DNA from: a virus
Strand: one strand, 5' to 3'
Length of the DNA: 39,288 bases
IMG/VR virus record: IMGVR_UViG_3300025154_000230
Span: 1-39,288 of that record
The position numbers were made by a program, and so were the translations under genes. The first letter of the stretch is position 1, and each line of letters starts with the position of its first letter. Of this stretch, positions 16,301-23,357 are shown piece after piece. The notes beneath the pieces are model-generated. The model did no database searches. It had not been told where the DNA came from and was given only the letters and a program-made list of their open reading frames with translations.

Positions 16301-17942
16301 TAAAGGAAGAAATAAATATGTTAAATCCAATCCGGAAAAATTCCTTAAATTATTCAGAGAAGATAAAAGAAAATTGCTTCTTGAAGGAATTGACGAGGTG
16401 GCTTCAAGGGTTGAAGCGGATGATGTGATAAAAGCCAAAATGAAAGGCATTTTAGCCGATGACCCCAAGTTCGGCAATATGTGGGACCAGAATCCCAGAT
16501 TAGGAGTTACCATTGCCGAAGAAGTTTGGATTCCGCAATATGCTTCCGACCAACTGGGGCGTTTTATCGAGGTGGCTTCCAAATCGGAAAGATGGGCGCG
16601 GAAAATGATTGACCAGCCGATTGCTTGGTGGAAATTCGGTATCTTAGCTCTTTCTCCCCGTTGGTATGTTAATAATTTGGTTTCCGGAATAATTTTTACG
16701 GTTATGTCCGGAGGTAATCCTTTTCAATATCGCAAGATAAGCCGATACGCTAAAAGCGGTATGGTGAATTTAGATATGATTCATCAGGGATTTATGAAGA
16801 CTGAAGCGCAAGCAATGGGTATGGGGGCGAAAGGATTTGTAAAACAAACTCGTTATGAAGGAGTAAAAGCGGCCGCGGCCAAATGGCCGGGTTGGGGCAT
16901 TAACGATAAGATGGAAAACTTTTTCAGGGAAAATATATTTTTCACCTCATTGGAAAGATTATCCAAAGAAAATCTAAACAAGATTTTTCAAAATAATCTT
17001 CAAGTGGCTACGACTGATATGGCTAAATTAACCAAAGGCGATTATGACGGAATGCTGACAAAAATTATGTCCGCGGATAAAGGATTGCAGAACGAAGCTT
17101 TGGATACCTTAAAAAAATGGCTTCCTACTTATCGAGTCTTGTCCAATCCTGAACAGACTATTTTAAAAAGAATATTTCCTTTTTGGAATTGGTATCGGCA
17201 TATGTTTGTTTTAACCGGACGCTTGGCCAATGAAAATCCGCGCGCTTTGGTAATGTGGGTGAAATTATGGAATGCGATGAAACCTTTGGATAACGCGGAA
17301 GACTTGCCGGAGTATATTCAAAATCGTTTTACTTCTCCTTTTACAGCTACTGATGAAAAGACCGGGAAAAAAGTTCCTCTTTTCATATCTTTGCGCGGAC
17401 AGAATCCTTTTTTTGAAATTCAAGAATGGGGAAAGAACATACTTAGAGGAAATATTGTTCCATTAGACCAAGCGTTTCAATCAATGAATCCTCTTATTAA
17501 AGTGGCGATAGAATCAAAATTCCGTCTTAATACTTTTACCGGCCGTGAATTTACTTCCGTGCTTTATAATCCCAATACTGACCAATGGATAAATCCCGAT
17601 ACTTTAGAAACCATTAAAGGGAAGCCAGCCACCAAGATAAATGATATTATTAAAATAACCAGTAATCAGCTGCCCTTATTGGGATTGATAGTAAACTTGG
17701 CCAAGCCTTACGCGATGTATGATGATGGCACGCCGATTGTTGGAAAGGACGGCCAGCCGAAATATTATAAAGAACGATGGTTGGAACTTCTGAAATTCTT
17801 TGGTTTCAATGCTGTGCCTTGGGATAAAGATTTATATTTCTATACTAATGAAAAGAAAAGCGATATAACAAAAAAACAGTATTTGAAAAATCTTGACAGA
17901 CAAAAGATTTATAAAAAGTTTCAGGAGTCTGCTGGACAATAG
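13383..17942 (+). CDS. Giant internal/ejection-type virion protein (1519 aa)
   Basis: The largest gene. Mostly helical, with long charged coiled-coil-like stretches (about 470-640 and 830-1000). Near residue 1080-1110 is a hydrophobic segment (WWKFGILALSPRWYVNNLVSGIIFTV) and near 1265-1285 IFPFWNWYRHMFVLTGRLA. These resemble the LPD38-type large polyvalent proteins of podoviruses that are packaged and injected with DNA; the match is by eye only. No peptidase or transglycosylase motif is evident. It would account for the lack of a tape-measure protein: a short-tailed phage extends its channel with ejected proteins. Placement before the scaffold and capsid genes, rather than after the tail genes, is unusual. 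Confidence 0.7.
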   Translation: MAIFQEAEKKYKEEMIASQQKTAENFDSQKFYAEAQNVNTERRQALDDWMNQVKQSTGGQDWLRRDIFPAPAPPDFRSEAQKLKDKGVGTFSSEGIKNTLISAPVEVGKSMWNVAKGLPDAFIFSPLRTFGSFAFNAVDPFLKKDSALRAGLKEYGIMTTPEKHKKEAMDWARTVVAFKYSNGTADDFERKAIEYYDNHKMQMALAGPLISIGDVMLLPGSWWKLGRAAIKEVALGQKTISEVYGISKTGLAGKVFNRKLVIPRKTGQAVKTLEERISSLKALTAKSAEFTVEAEPIRMAGHADIKVIGGEDTIKTAGRIAGKLVDDTAPMTKEAAETAAKELTNKAYKGVDVFEVDVKGKKGWLPTYSERPPKIDIGDIGEKAVLQEKAFKEANQIVENGSDLMKKKLLQVLDETGDNIDFFIKDTPEAAAIRKYIHEDTPVKKTLEIAPEMKAMDAADAATHQKYQKLQETQVELDGLKEALNQHPFDELKKLLKLTVGKYKNELPEVGKEITGANAKTIFGRYGDEIAAGLGYADSEALRADFLKFKEMLDRQKLLDDEIKSVGKELKIKETTYGYSATDYPEAADKFKAEKLTSKEAQKAQAFQEAMNKELDRLAGKAGEWETKLQAPVEYNRDIVLGKAIYGPIDKFLDIVANPAKAKFEKIFQSHMFENYWKTLAQIGKKQAQDLSYKAMLEREGIKRYASDLIAKRNPGIAKAEIIAAGEKAVEIFNKKGLKYALSEIGGDVSKFEKFTGLGKMKVQKHAFEQFLEDEGLTWEKTMNDLVDMLEQRSPDWTPELFDQIIKEQGENAGSYFAKMKLDFVMNGEKNMFPEMKEFYKMVKGVFEGDTELLQKIDAVKFDQALERKLKPLKDMGMTADAFKKAADNPTYYHHIVEKYGKFFETRPRPIVAHTPNFVKKMKGAENYSRDVILSMATYKHEIESTFIMHDLIRKVYSTLGKSSEEVMLKGLNKGRNKYVKSNPEKFLKLFREDKRKLLLEGIDEVASRVEADDVIKAKMKGILADDPKFGNMWDQNPRLGVTIAEEVWIPQYASDQLGRFIEVASKSERWARKMIDQPIAWWKFGILALSPRWYVNNLVSGIIFTVMSGGNPFQYRKISRYAKSGMVNLDMIHQGFMKTEAQAMGMGAKGFVKQTRYEGVKAAAAKWPGWGINDKMENFFRENIFFTSLERLSKENLNKIFQNNLQVATTDMAKLTKGDYDGMLTKIMSADKGLQNEALDTLKKWLPTYRVLSNPEQTILKRIFPFWNWYRHMFVLTGRLANENPRALVMWVKLWNAMKPLDNAEDLPEYIQNRFTSPFTATDEKTGKKVPLFISLRGQNPFFEIQEWGKNILRGNIVPLDQAFQSMNPLIKVAIESKFRLNTFTGREFTSVLYNPNTDQWINPDTLETIKGKPATKINDIIKITSNQLPLLGLIVNLAKPYAMYDDGTPIVGKDGQPKYYKERWLELLKFFGFNAVPWDKDLYFYTNEKKSDITKKQYLKNLDRQKIYKKFQESAGQ

Positions 17943-17944
17943 AC

Positions 17945-17972
17945 TTGACTTATTGTATAATAATGGTATATT
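17945..17972 (+). promoter_or_regulatory. Promoter for scaffold/capsid genes
   Basis: -35 TTGACT (17945-17950), 16-base spacer, -10 TATATT (17967-17972). The leader to 18047 contains the small hairpin CCGAT/ATCGG. An extra promoter here would raise expression of the capsid proteins. Confidence 0.6.
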
Positions 17973-18047
17973 AAAAGCTAATGGGATGAACAGGTGGAAC
18001 AACACCGATTTATCGGCGCTTTCACTGGGATTCCAATAAGGAGTAGT

Positions 18048-18536
18048 ATGTCAGATTCTGGTTTTTTCCAGAAGATGCAATCGGAGGTTGACCGATTGAA
18101 GGCCCAAAACCAAAGTCTTCAAGAGAAGCTCGAATCAGTCGAGAATCTTGATGAAATTTTGGCGGAAGCCAATAAAGCAAAAGGGGAAAAGTTGGAAGCA
18201 GAGGCTTCCGCGCTTCGCAACCGCTTGGTTTCGGAGAAGTATCCCTCCCTAAAAGGAAAAGAACATCTCGTTTCCTTAGGGTCGCCTGATGAGATGGAAA
18301 AACGGATGGTTGATTTGCAAGCCTTAATCGGCGAGCAAAAAAAACAGCCGGAAAATCAAAATGAAATATCGCCTAAAATTGAGGTGAAAGTCGATAATCT
18401 TCAAGCGCCAGCGGGCGCGCCGCAAGGCGGAATCACCGCTGAACAATTCCGGTCTTTATCCGATGAGGAAAAAGTCAAAACAATGGGAACGGTCAGCGAT
18501 GAGGTTTTGAAAGCGGCGTTCAATATTAGAGTTTAA
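18048..18536 (+). CDS. Scaffold-like protein
   Basis: 162 residues from ATG 18048, which has a real Shine-Dalgarno AAGGAG (18038-18043) four bases upstream; a GTG at 17994 in the same frame would run through the leader and is not preferred. Residues 6-70 form a coiled coil (VDRLKAQNQSLQEKLESVENLDEI). The C-terminal end is a short charged helix-turn (ITAEQFRSLSDEEKVKTM). Size, coiled coil and the place immediately before the major capsid gene are those of capsid scaffolding proteins. No protease motif is seen. Confidence 0.75.
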   Translation: MSDSGFFQKMQSEVDRLKAQNQSLQEKLESVENLDEILAEANKAKGEKLEAEASALRNRLVSEKYPSLKGKEHLVSLGSPDEMEKRMVDLQALIGEQKKQPENQNEISPKIEVKVDNLQAPAGAPQGGITAEQFRSLSDEEKVKTMGTVSDEVLKAAFNIRV

Positions 18537-18556
18537 GTAGAAAAAAACAACATAGT

Positions 18557-19507
18557 ATGGCTGATTCAGTAATTCAGAGTGGCGTACAAACTCAAGTAGT
18601 GGCTGAATTTTGGAATGAACAATTCCTTAAGCGCCTTGAGGCCGGTTTAATCCTAAAAGGATTTGGCCGGACGGGAAGTATCCCTGAAAATGAAGGTGAC
18701 AGAGTGCATTGGCTCCGTGTGGAGAACATTGCCGATGTCACATCTTCTCTTTCAGAAGGTTATGACCCGGATGCCCAGTATGTTTCAGCAACCGACTTGA
18801 CTGCAGACCTGCAGGAGGAAGGCAGCGCTATCCGCGTTGCGACTCGTTTGATGAAGACTTCGGTGCGGGGAACTCTTACCGAGTTTACCAACGCCTTGCT
18901 CTATCAAGCGCGCAAACGGATTGACACTGTCCTCCGAGATGTGGCGTTCGGCGGTTCAAGTAAGTACTATGCTTCAGCTTCCCAGTGGGAAAGCGCGGTA
19001 GCGACCACGGACAAATTGTCCGGAATAGATGTGTCTACGGTTGTAGCATATCTGCGCAACAAATCTGCTCCTACGTTCTCGGACGGGTTCTATGTCGGGT
19101 TAATTCACCCGTATGTGGCTCACGATTTGAGGCGCGATGGCGATTGGTTGGATGCTTCGAAGTACGTCGAATCCGGTGTAAAACGGATTTATCAGGGGGA
19201 AATTGGAACCCTGCACGGCGTGCGATTCATCGAAACAACGCAAGCCCCTATTGACATCAATAGCGGGTCGGCGGAAAACGCAACTTCCGGTTCAGCTTTG
19301 GACGTGTATAAAACGCTTATTTTCGGTCCTGACTTCTTCGGTGTTTCCGAATTATACGGCTTGAAGATAATCACCCGCATTCCTGCTCCGGAATCCAAGT
19401 TGGAGCAATGGGGTACAATCGGTTGGAAATCTAGTTTCGCAACTCGTAGACTTAATGAAGATTTAGCGTATTTAATATATTCTTCTTCTTCCTTGAGTAC
19501 ATTATAA
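18557..19507 (+). CDS. Major capsid protein, N4-gp56 family
   Basis: 316 residues. The family signature is clear: an N-terminal FWNEQFLKRLEAGL helix, GDRVHWLRVENI, the long strand EGSAIRVATRLMKTS (E-loop/spine region), IHPYVAHDLRRDGDWLDASKYV near 175-196 and GEIGTLHGVRFIETTQAPI near 205-225. It builds the icosahedral shell with the HK97 fold. Expression is probably high: promoter at 17945 and a hairpin/pseudoknot directly after the stop. No Shine-Dalgarno is present (AACAACATAGTATGG), so translation may be coupled to the scaffold gene 20 bases upstream. Confidence 0.9.
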   Translation: MADSVIQSGVQTQVVAEFWNEQFLKRLEAGLILKGFGRTGSIPENEGDRVHWLRVENIADVTSSLSEGYDPDAQYVSATDLTADLQEEGSAIRVATRLMKTSVRGTLTEFTNALLYQARKRIDTVLRDVAFGGSSKYYASASQWESAVATTDKLSGIDVSTVVAYLRNKSAPTFSDGFYVGLIHPYVAHDLRRDGDWLDASKYVESGVKRIYQGEIGTLHGVRFIETTQAPIDINSGSAENATSGSALDVYKTLIFGPDFFGVSELYGLKIITRIPAPESKLEQWGTIGWKSSFATRRLNEDLAYLIYSSSSLSTL

Positions 19508-19519
19508 TCCTTAAGTTAT

Positions 19520-19569
19520 CTTTGAGCGGGATTGGTTCTCCCAGACTGCTCAAAGATTGGAGAACCAAT
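19520..19569 (+). promoter_or_regulatory. H-type pseudoknot between capsid and glycosyltransferase genes
   Basis: Stem 1: CTTTGAGC (19520-19527) with GCTCAAAG (19548-19555), 8 bp. Stem 2: ATTGGTTCTC (19531-19540) with GAGAACCAAT (19560-19569), 10 bp. The stems interleave, so together they form an H-type pseudoknot; alone they are alternatives. Stem 2 ends two bases before ATG 19572 and buries the only SD-like sequence (GGAG, 19559-19562). Confidence 0.7.
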
Positions 19570-19571
19570 TT

Positions 19572-21062
19572 ATGGAAAATCAAAATCCTCTGATTTCAAT
19601 AGTGATGCCGACTTTCAATAGAGAAAAATGGATAGGCAAAGCGATTGAGTCAGTATTAAAACAAACATTAAATGATTGGGAACTTATCATCATTGATGAT
19701 GGTTCCACAGACAACACGGAATCATTAGTAGAATCCTATCGTCAAAAAGACGACAGGATTTTATTTTATAAAAATCCCGAACCCTCTAAAGGTTATTTGG
19801 GCATAGTAAGAAATTACGCCGTTGAGTTCGCAAAGGGCGAATATTTCGCTTTTCTTGATTCGGATAATCAATATCGTCCCGACCATTTAAGAATCTTATA
19901 TGAGGAAATTCTTAAAGTCGGCGCTGACTTGGTTTACGGCGACCGGATGCTGATTGATACGACCGGAAAGAAAAAACCGATGCCGGGCATTGCTAATGAT
20001 TTTGATATTGTTTTATTGGGTCAAATGAACTTTATTGATACCTCGGATATTCTAATGAAAAAAAGCGCGTTTATGGAAATCGGGGGGTGGGATGAAAGTC
20101 TGCGCCGATTTGCCGATTGGAATTTAACTGTAAGGTTAGCCAAGGGCGGGTACTTTTTAAAACGCGTGCCTTTATTTTTAACCGAGTATTATGTCCACGA
20201 TGAAATGAACCAGATACAAGCGGTGAAGGAAGATGTGAAACACGCGCGTCCTTTTGAGCCGTCCACTTGTCCAATTTATGCCGTGAAGACAATGTTAGGC
20301 CAGCCGCCGCAAGCTAAAATAGCGGTTTTCACTTTGGTTAAAGACCGATTGGAATATACGCAAAGGTCTTTTGAATCATTGCGCCGGAACGCTTCTTATC
20401 CGTTCTTTCATATTATTGTTGATAATGGTTCAACTGATGGAACGGCTGAATGGTTAAAAGAATATGAGGAACAATATCCCGATACTTTTGTTATCACTAA
20501 TGAAGAAAATGTCGGCATATCCAAGGGGTCGAATCAAGCGTTGAATGAAATAGAACGGTGGGGAAGTTTAGGCCGCAAGTTTGATATTATAATAAAAATG
20601 GATAATGATTGTTTGCTTCAAAGCGAAGGAACTTTAAAAGCGATTGTTGAATTATTTTCTTCGGCGCGAAATCTGGCAGTATCGCCCCGCGTTGAAGGTT
20701 TAATAAACAATCCGGGCGGCGGTTCAAGAGTTCAAATGCCCGGTGTCGGTACGATGTATTTTGATATGGGTGATTTCTTTGTTTCTTTCGCCGCTCATAT
20801 TGGAGGCTTATTTATCGCCGCGCCTGCCAAGGCGTATCAAGGATTCCGTTGGAATGAAGATGACTTTTTGCACGGCCAGCAAGATGTGGAATTTTCCAAG
20901 CATTGCGTCAAGCAAAAATATCAGTTGCTTTATATGGAACAATATATTGTGGAACATATGGATACGGAAATCGGACAAATGAAAAAATTCCCAGAATATT
21001 TTGAAAAAAGAAAAGAAGAAAAAACTGTTAAATATCAGAAAGGGGGTGTTATAAATGGCTAA
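19572..21062 (+). CDS. Two-domain GT2-family glycosyltransferase
   Basis: 496 residues from ATG 19572. Two GT-A domains in tandem. Domain 1 (about 4-215): ISIVMPTFNREKWI, IIIDDGSTDNT and the DxD-type FLDSDNQY near 100. Domain 2 (about 230-485): IAVFTLVKDRLEYTQ, IIVDNGSTDGT, NVGISKGSNQAL and KMDNDCLL. Both carry the nucleotide-sugar/metal-binding acids, so both may be active, adding two sugars or polymerising. There is no signal peptide or membrane helix. Its ATG lies in the shadow of the pseudoknot at 19520. The targets may be virion proteins or host surface glycan. Confidence 0.85.
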   Translation: MENQNPLISIVMPTFNREKWIGKAIESVLKQTLNDWELIIIDDGSTDNTESLVESYRQKDDRILFYKNPEPSKGYLGIVRNYAVEFAKGEYFAFLDSDNQYRPDHLRILYEEILKVGADLVYGDRMLIDTTGKKKPMPGIANDFDIVLLGQMNFIDTSDILMKKSAFMEIGGWDESLRRFADWNLTVRLAKGGYFLKRVPLFLTEYYVHDEMNQIQAVKEDVKHARPFEPSTCPIYAVKTMLGQPPQAKIAVFTLVKDRLEYTQRSFESLRRNASYPFFHIIVDNGSTDGTAEWLKEYEEQYPDTFVITNEENVGISKGSNQALNEIERWGSLGRKFDIIIKMDNDCLLQSEGTLKAIVELFSSARNLAVSPRVEGLINNPGGGSRVQMPGVGTMYFDMGDFFVSFAAHIGGLFIAAPAKAYQGFRWNEDDFLHGQQDVEFSKHCVKQKYQLLYMEQYIVEHMDTEIGQMKKFPEYFEKRKEEKTVKYQKGGVING

Positions 21063-21147
21063 AACTGTAAAAAAACCTTTTCCTTTCGCTAAAAAAGGAA
21101 AGAAAGTTGTTGTAAAATCAAAAGGAAAATCAAAAGGAAAAAAATAA
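21055..21147 (+). CDS. 30-residue lysine-rich micro-protein
   Basis: Starts at ATG 21055, overlapping the glycosyltransferase stop by eight bases, after a very strong Shine-Dalgarno (AAAGGGGGTG, 21040-21049). The product is about half Lys with a short PFPFAKKGKK segment and KSKGKSKGKK at the end, so it is strongly cationic and probably disordered. The excellent ribosome binding site, rare in this genome, supports a real gene. It could bind nucleic acid inside the capsid or membranes; a histone-like packaging aid is conceivable. Confidence 0.6.
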   Translation: MAKTVKKPFPFAKKGKKVVVKSKGKSKGKK

Positions 21148-21182
21148 TTGAATTATCAATAAAATGATTGGAGGTGAATTGT

Positions 21183-21518
21183 ATGAACTTTGAAACTTTT
21201 ATTCAATCGCTTGTAATGTTCGCTCCTCTTATTCCGGTGGTGGAAAACATCACCCAGCAAATTAAAGTTTACGGCACTCGGCTTTTAGCCGGACGGTCGG
21301 AATCTTTCAGAGGGATTGGAATGACAGCAGTCAGCCAAATTGTATCAATAGGAATTTCTTTGCTCTATGGCACAATTATTAAAGTTGATTTCAACACAGC
21401 TTTAATGGCTGGAATTATTATCGGCGGAGGCAGTAATTTATATTATGAATTTATTACCGCTTTTGTAAAACCAAAGAAAAACGAAAACGAACCAATACTT
21501 GATTCAACCATTGAATAA
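21183..21518 (+). CDS. Small integral membrane protein (holin-like)
   Basis: 111 residues from ATG 21183, preceded by GGAGGTGA with good spacing. Two hydrophobic helices are visible (about 9-25, FIQSLVMFAPLIPVV, and 50-90, IVSIGISLLYGTII.. and ALMAGIIIGGGSNLYY). The C-terminus is charged (KPKKNENEPILDSTIE). Two membrane segments and a charged tail fit small holins, but the neighbours are glycan enzymes, so a membrane anchor is also possible. Confidence 0.65.
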   Translation: MNFETFIQSLVMFAPLIPVVENITQQIKVYGTRLLAGRSESFRGIGMTAVSQIVSIGISLLYGTIIKVDFNTALMAGIIIGGGSNLYYEFITAFVKPKKNENEPILDSTIE

Positions 21519-21520
21519 TT

Positions 21521-22123
21521 ATGGAAAACATAAATACCCAAAGTTTTTGGGACGAACAATTTAAATTGGAATACGATAAAATGATAAAGGGAAAAGATTT
21601 AAAAAACCTTGCGTATTATCGTTTCAATGGCGCTCGCTATCAGTTGATAGCGCGCGAAATTCCCCACGATGCCAGCATCTTAGATATCGGCTGCGGTTTG
21701 GGGCATTTCGTGCGTTTCCTGCGCGCCTATCATCCTTTATGCACGCCGGTGGGCGTGGATTTTTCCGCTTTTGCCGTAAATGAAGCGCGCGGATTTGACC
21801 CGACCAGCCGCTATGAAGTGGCCGATTGTTATGATTTGTCTATGTTTCCCGATGAATCTTTTGACGCGGTTCATTCTTCCGAAGTGCTGGAACATTTGAC
21901 TTATCCGGAAAAATTCCTTAAAGAAGCCTGTCGAGTAGGGAAAAAAAGAGGCACGCTTATTATTACCACTCCTATTCAAAGGGATATTGGAGGAGTGCAA
22001 AGCCACGAACACATTAAAGAATATACTTCCAAAGAATTGATTGAATTGATGTCCCGCTTTATTCTGGTTAAAGATATTTTTCGCGTGGATATTTCTCAAA
22101 TTATCATTGGAAAGATTTTATGA
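21521..22123 (+). CDS. SAM-dependent methyltransferase, class I
   Basis: 200 residues. Motif I ILDIGCGLGHF lies at residues 51-61 and binds the S-adenosylmethionine; VGVDFS (motif II acid) follows at about 75-80, and the Methyltransf_11-type region DAVHSSEVLEHL at 110-121 with LIITTP near 146. No catalytic signature distinguishes O-, N- or C-methylation. It sits between a membrane protein and a second methyltransferase whose ATG overlaps this stop (ATGA), so the two are translationally coupled, in a glycan-enzyme cluster. Confidence 0.85.
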   Translation: MENINTQSFWDEQFKLEYDKMIKGKDLKNLAYYRFNGARYQLIAREIPHDASILDIGCGLGHFVRFLRAYHPLCTPVGVDFSAFAVNEARGFDPTSRYEVADCYDLSMFPDESFDAVHSSEVLEHLTYPEKFLKEACRVGKKRGTLIITTPIQRDIGGVQSHEHIKEYTSKELIELMSRFILVKDIFRVDISQIIIGKIL

Positions 22124-22641
22124 TTACTTTAAATCGCGAACAAATTGAAGGGAGAATGAAAACTTATTATCATATTATCCGGCCGATTAAAAAGGATATT
22201 CTGGATATTGGAATCGGCGGAGATGAAGTGAATGAGCTGGGAATTAAAGGCGGAAATTATAAATTCTTTTGTCCGGAATTTGCGGAAAACAGTTATACGA
22301 CAATGGACATTAACTCTGAATACGGACCGGATATTGTCGGCGATATAACCAAAGCGCCTTTTTGGTTCAGGAAATTTGACATTGTTATTTGCTCGCAAAC
22401 CTTGGAACATATTTTTGAATATCAAAAAGCTTTTAAAGAATTGAAAAGAATCACCCGCAAGGGCGGATATATCATTGTTGATTCTCCGTGGGAATATTAT
22501 TATCATCCGGAAGATTCTTTCGGAGATTATTGGCGTTTTTCCACCGAGTGTTTGATAAAATTAGCCGTTAATATCGGATTACGGGTAGTTTCCGCTTCGC
22601 AGGAATCCAAAGTATCCAGCATTTTATGCCAGAAAGTATAA
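22120..22641 (+). CDS. SAM-dependent methyltransferase, glycan-cluster type
   Basis: 173 residues. A SAM-binding strand ILDIGIGGDEV (27-37) replaces the usual GxGxG loop with a shorter one. FDIVICSQTLEHI (87-99) and GYIIVDSPWEYYYHPEDSFGDYWRFS (near 112-137) follow; the DYWRF motif is common in methyltransferases found beside glycosyltransferases. The last 16 bases overlap the next gene. A sugar O-methyltransferase is the best guess. Confidence 0.8.
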   Translation: MITLNREQIEGRMKTYYHIIRPIKKDILDIGIGGDEVNELGIKGGNYKFFCPEFAENSYTTMDINSEYGPDIVGDITKAPFWFRKFDIVICSQTLEHIFEYQKAFKELKRITRKGGYIIVDSPWEYYYHPEDSFGDYWRFSTECLIKLAVNIGLRVVSASQESKVSSILCQKV

Positions 22642-23357
22642 AAATTGTTTTTGACCTTGATGATTTCCACGTTGATTCCGTAGGAATGGAATATCTTTTG
22701 CGCTTAAAAGAACATTTTCCTAAATTCCGTTGCACTCTATTTACTATTCCTTTACCCATAGAACAATTTGGCGGAGGCTTTCCCAAGGATGAACGAATCG
22801 CTCAATGGGCTAAAATGATTAACGGATATGATTGGATTGAAATTGCGCCGCACGGACTTTTTCACGTTAAGGGAGAGTGCGCTGTTTCCCGCCAAGACGC
22901 GGCTTTAAGAATCAGAACAATAGAAAGTATTTTTAAAAGATTCGGTTTAAAGTATGTTAAGATATTCAAAGCGCCCCATTGGATAATGTCGCGCGGAATG
23001 TATCAAGAATTGATAAAACGAGGATATAATGTAGCTATTGACATTCGGCAGAAAAATGTTGAAATATATGATTACCAATATGATTGGTCGATTGACGGAC
23101 GCTTTCCTTATGGCAAAGATATAGTCAAAGCGCACGGACATATTAACACAATGGATAATGCGATTATTCGTTGTTTTGAAAAATTATTAAAAGAAATTCC
23201 TCCTGACGCTGATTGGCTGACCGTCAGTGAATATATAAATCTTTATGGCAAACGTCGCAATCTTTCACAATGGGACAGGCTCAAGATATTATCGGTTGAT
23301 ACCGCAAGGACTGTACTTGCGAAAACAAGGGCATACGGTCGTTTTAGAAAGAGCTAA
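22626..23357 (+). CDS. Polysaccharide-deacetylase-like protein
   Basis: 243 residues, a NodB-like (CE4-type) barrel by eye. Metal-binding motif 1 is FDLDDFH (8-14), motif 2 PHGLFH (78-83) gives the two histidines, and motif 3 KAPHW (near 117) corresponds to R/K-x-P-x-W. Such enzymes remove N- or O-acetyl groups from sugars; in glycan clusters close relatives act on lipid-linked intermediates. The start overlaps the upstream stop by 16 bases. The last 38 codons overlap the next gene, in another frame, by 113 bases; that C-terminal tail looks non-conserved. Confidence 0.75.
   Translation: MPESIKIVFDLDDFHVDSVGMEYLLRLKEHFPKFRCTLFTIPLPIEQFGGGFPKDERIAQWAKMINGYDWIEIAPHGLFHVKGECAVSRQDAALRIRTIESIFKRFGLKYVKIFKAPHWIMSRGMYQELIKRGYNVAIDIRQKNVEIYDYQYDWSIDGRFPYGKDIVKAHGHINTMDNAIIRCFEKLLKEIPPDADWLTVSEYINLYGKRRNLSQWDRLKILSVDTARTVLAKTRAYGRFRKS

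Noticed and set aside
22129-22506. 125-residue minus-strand frame opposite the second methyltransferase
   Set aside because: Shadow frame; the plus-strand frame has clear SAM-binding motifs and overlapping operon structure.
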